The notes beneath the pieces were generated by a model, which did not search any database, was not told where the DNA came from, and was given only the letters and a program-made list of their open reading frames with translations. Below, piece by piece: positions 61,538-64,000 of a stretch of DNA of 64,000 bases (position 1 is its first letter; each line of letters begins with the position of its first letter). Made by a program: the position numbers and the translations under genes. The stretch is from an uncultured Christensenella sp. (GTDB lineage Bacteria; Bacillota; Clostridia; Christensenellales; Borkfalkiaceae): positions 1-64,000 of the forward strand of contig CAJTYL010000007.1 of NCBI GenBank assembly GCA_910583855.1, in the 5' to 3' direction.

Positions 61538-62728
61538 TTGAAAACAGTTTACGTTGACAATGCGGCAACTACAGCAATGAGCGATAGAGCAATCGAGGCG
61601 ATGACGCCCTATTTAAAGGGTGTGTACGGAAACCCGTCGTCCCTGCACACTGTGGGGCAAATTGCAAAAGAGCATTTAGAGGATGCCCGCGAAAAAATTG
61701 CAAAGTGCCTTAACTGCGAACCTAAGGAAATTTATTTCACTTCGGGCGGGTCGGAAGCAGACAATCAGGCGATACGCTCCGCCGCAATAAACGGCGCGCG
61801 TAAGGGCAAAAAGCATATTATAACCACGGCGTTCGAGCATCACGCCGTTTTGCACACCCTAAAAAAGCTTGAAAAAGAGGGCTATGAGGTAACATATTTG
61901 CCCGTCCACCACGACGGACTTATCACGGCAGAAGAGGTCGCGGAGGCAATCCGCCCCGACACCGCGCTCGTTACCGTGATGTTTGCCAATAACGAGGTTG
62001 GCACCGTTCTGTCGATAGCCGAAATAGGCGCTGTTTGCCGCAAGGCGGGCGTCGTGTTCCACACCGACGCGGTTCAGGCGGTCGGGCACGTCCCCGTTGA
62101 CGTGCAGGCGCAAAATATAGATATGCTGTCTCTTTCGGCGCATAAATTTCACGGGGCTAAGGGTGTGGGTGCGCTTTATTGCAGGCGAGGCGTTCCCTTG
62201 AATACCTTTATCGAAGGCGGCGCGCAGGAGAGAAACAAGCGCGCAGGAACGGAAAACCTTGCAGGTATTGCCTCTATGGCGGCGGCTTTGGAAGAAGCCT
62301 GCGCCAATATGAAAGAAAACGGCAAAAAGCTTTGCGTTCTCAGGGACAGGCTTATCGAAGGGCTTTTAAAAATTCCGCACTCCAAGCTCAACGGCGACAG
62401 GGCGCAAAGGCTTCCGTCTAACGTGAATATCTGTTTCGAAGGTATCGAGGGTGAAAGCCTTCTGTTACTGTTGGACGCAAAGGGAATTTGCGCTTCAAGC
62501 GGTTCTGCGTGCACTTCGGGCTCGTTGGATCCATCACACGTTTTGCTTGCTTTGGGGCTCCCGCACGAGGTCGCGCACGGCTCTTTAAGGCTTAGCTTAT
62601 CCGAATACAACACCGCCGAAGAGGTTGAGTATATCATACGGGAAGTACCCCAAGTAGTTGAGTATTTAAGAAATATATCCCCCGTTTGGGAAGAGCTTGA
62701 AAAGGGTTTAAAGCCTCATTTAATTTAA
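61538..62728 (+). CDS. iscS: Cysteine desulfurase
   Basis: This 396-residue PLP enzyme takes sulphur from cysteine for iron-sulphur cluster assembly. YVDNAATT at the N-terminus, FTSGGSEADN, the PLP lysine in SAHKFHGAKG and the catalytic cysteine in SSGSACTSGS are all present. The start is TTG at 61538, with AGGAAT upstream. It precedes the scaffold gene by 68 bp. Confidence 0.94.
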   Translation: MKTVYVDNAATTAMSDRAIEAMTPYLKGVYGNPSSLHTVGQIAKEHLEDAREKIAKCLNCEPKEIYFTSGGSEADNQAIRSAAINGARKGKKHIITTAFEHHAVLHTLKKLEKEGYEVTYLPVHHDGLITAEEVAEAIRPDTALVTVMFANNEVGTVLSIAEIGAVCRKAGVVFHTDAVQAVGHVPVDVQAQNIDMLSLSAHKFHGAKGVGALYCRRGVPLNTFIEGGAQERNKRAGTENLAGIASMAAALEEACANMKENGKKLCVLRDRLIEGLLKIPHSKLNGDRAQRLPSNVNICFEGIEGESLLLLLDAKGICASSGSACTSGSLDPSHVLLALGLPHEVAHGSLRLSLSEYNTAEEVEYIIREVPQVVEYLRNISPVWEELEKGLKPHLI

Positions 62729-62796
62729 CTTAAAATTTGATAGACCCCAATATATGCTTGAAATAACGCAAAATTTGATATAAAAAGGAGAAGATT

Positions 62797-63228
62797 ATGG
62801 CACTGTATAGCGAGAAAGTTATGGACCACTTCCAAAACCCCAGAAACGTCGGAAAGATTGACGACGCCGACGGAATAGGCGAAGTGGGCAACGCCAGATG
62901 CGGCGATATAATGAAAATTTATTTAAAGATAGAAAACGGTATTATCGTTGACGTCAAGTTCAATACGTTCGGTTGCGGCAGCGCAATCGCGTCAAGCTCG
63001 ATGGCAACCGAGCTTATCAAGGGCAAACCTTTAACCGAGGCGTTAACGCTTACCAACAAAGCCGTTGCCGAGGCTTTGGACGGACTCCCCGCGCACAAAA
63101 TGCATTGCTCCGTTCTTGCGGAAGAAGCTATCCGCGCCGCGATAAAGGACTATTACGATAAGAACGGTATCGCTTACGATAAAGCGGACTTTCCCGAACA
63201 TAAGGACGAGGACGAACATCACGCGTAA
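62797..63228 (+). CDS. iscU: Iron-sulphur scaffold protein, IscU/NifU N-terminal type
   Basis: This 143-residue scaffold has cluster-ligand cysteines in NARCGDIM, FGCGSAIA and KMHCSVLAE. YSEKVMDHFQNPRNVG is the usual N-terminus. The tail (PEHKDEDEHHA) is acidic and His-rich. AAGGAGAAG precedes the ATG. It receives sulphur from the neighbouring desulfurase. Confidence 0.94.
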   Translation: MALYSEKVMDHFQNPRNVGKIDDADGIGEVGNARCGDIMKIYLKIENGIIVDVKFNTFGCGSAIASSSMATELIKGKPLTEALTLTNKAVAEALDGLPAHKMHCSVLAEEAIRAAIKDYYDKNGIAYDKADFPEHKDEDEHHA

Positions 63229-63248
63229 TATTAAAATATTTGTAAATA

Positions 63249-63281
63249 AACCCGCCCGACGGTTTGCCGTCGGGCGGGTTT
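63249..63281 (+). terminator. Terminator after iscU
   Basis: AACCCGCCCGACGG pairs with CCGTCGGGCGGGTT around TTTG, followed by Ts. Confidence 0.9.
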
Positions 63282-63345
63282 TAATATTGAGAATAAACGC
63301 GGACAAACCCGAATATCTTATTTGAGAGATAAACAGAGGTGAGTT

Positions 63346-64000
63346 ATGGCAAATTTTTGCTTTGAAGAAGCCGAACAGACACTGAAAAAGCTTAAAACGG
63401 GTCCCGCAGGGCTAAGCGGGCGGGACGTGGAGGAAAGATTAAAAACTTACGGCAAAAACGAGCTTGAAAAGGGCAAAACCGCGGGAATTTTCAAGCTTTT
63501 CTTTTCACAGTTCAAGGACTTTATGACCGTGCTTTTGATAGTCGCGGCTGCCGTTTCGGGACTGATTGCCTTCCTTTCGCGCGATAGAAACGATTTGACC
63601 GATACTTTTATAATTCTTGCAATAATATTTTTGAACGCGCTGGTGGGTACGATTCAGCAGTACAGGGCGGACAAGGCGATTGAAAACCTGAAAAAACTTT
63701 CCGCAAGCACCTGCAAGGTGCGCCGCGACGGCAAAGAAATAGTTATTGCCAACGACGAAGTAACCGTCGGGGATATAGTTTTATTGGAAGAAGGGGACGT
63801 GATACCTGCCGACTGTCGCGTTATCGAAAGCAATTCTTTGACTTGTGACGAATCCGCCCTTACGGGCGAAAGCGCGGGCGTTGAGAAAAACGCAAAGCGT
63901 ATTCACGGCAACAACGTTGCGCTCGGCAATATGTCAAACACTCTTTTCGGTTCGACCTACGTCGTCCGCGGAAACGCAATGGCGGTGGTAACCGCCGTCG
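63346..64000 (+). CDS. P-type cation ATPase, N-terminal part (cut by window end)
   Basis: The first 218 codons of a P2-type ATPase are visible. A cation-transporter N-terminal domain (GLSGRDVEERLKTYGKNEL), the first two helices, and the actuator domain with VGDIVLLEEGDVIPAD and the dephosphorylation loop LTGES are present. The pattern is closest to calcium-transporting ATPases, but the ion-binding and DKTGT regions lie beyond the window. AGAGGTGAG precedes the ATG. Confidence 0.9.
   Translation, partial: MANFCFEEAEQTLKKLKTGPAGLSGRDVEERLKTYGKNELEKGKTAGIFKLFFSQFKDFMTVLLIVAAAVSGLIAFLSRDRNDLTDTFIILAIIFLNALVGTIQQYRADKAIENLKKLSASTCKVRRDGKEIVIANDEVTVGDIVLLEEGDVIPADCRVIESNSLTCDESALTGESAGVEKNAKRIHGNNVALGNMSNTLFGSTYVVRGNAMAVVTAV

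Overview
The window looks like a chromosome piece from an uncultured, probably gut-dwelling Bacillota (Clostridia-like) bacterium. Shine-Dalgarno sites are strong, promoters are of the TTGACA/TATAAT type, and lipoproteins carry InlB-type repeats. There is also a Spo0A-like regulator and a starch/glycogen economy. The assignment to Bacillota is inference from gene content; I cannot name the species.

Region 1 (about 145-21500) is an AT-rich integrative element of about 21.3 kb inserted at the 3' end of a tRNA-Asn gene. An exact 40-bp direct repeat (145-184 and 21477-21516) covers the tRNA 3' end and the start of a 5S rRNA gene, so there is one 5S gene at each end. The element carries a tyrosine integrase, a possible MobV-type mobilization protein and a sigma-like protein. 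It also carries three cargo modules. The first is a two-gene operon encoding a large protein with an RNase III domain and a prokaryotic viperin fused to a DUF2325 domain, transcribed through a roughly 200-nt leader with two competing folds. The second is a signalling module: a histidine kinase, a 16-residue Trp-rich peptide gene with its own promoter and terminator, a Spo0A-like and a LytTR response regulator, a secreted Trp-rich protein, two fused ABC exporters and accessory proteins. The third is an sce7726/sce7725 nuclease-type pair.

Region 2 (about 21750-38980) starts with a serine recombinase and continues with a starch and maltodextrin locus. It encodes a repeat-rich surface lipoprotein, a secreted GH13 amylase, a secreted accessory protein, a LacI-family regulator with matching palindromic operators, an intracellular GH13 enzyme, a MalEFGK-type ABC importer whose ATPase has a long C-terminal extension, and glycogen/maltodextrin phosphorylase. 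The proposed flow is extracellular cleavage, import, then intracellular hydrolysis and phosphorolysis.

Region 3 (about 39000-50000) holds housekeeping metabolism: Fe-alcohol dehydrogenase, pyrophosphatase, malic enzyme, DegV, an HdeD-like protein, a KDPG-type aldolase and two tandem YitT proteins. It is interrupted by an AT-rich BcgI-like restriction-modification cassette with a small ribbon-helix-helix protein and a triple operator.

Region 4 (about 50200-64000) contains a lipoprotein and a 1508-residue surface protein (cysteine-peptidase-like, leucine-rich, InlB-type repeats, terminal Hint domain), a second intracellular GH13 enzyme and GlgB, quinolinate synthase, an Rrf2/IscR-type regulator with a palindromic operator over the iscS promoter, IscS, an IscU/NifU scaffold, and the start of a P-type cation ATPase cut by the window end.
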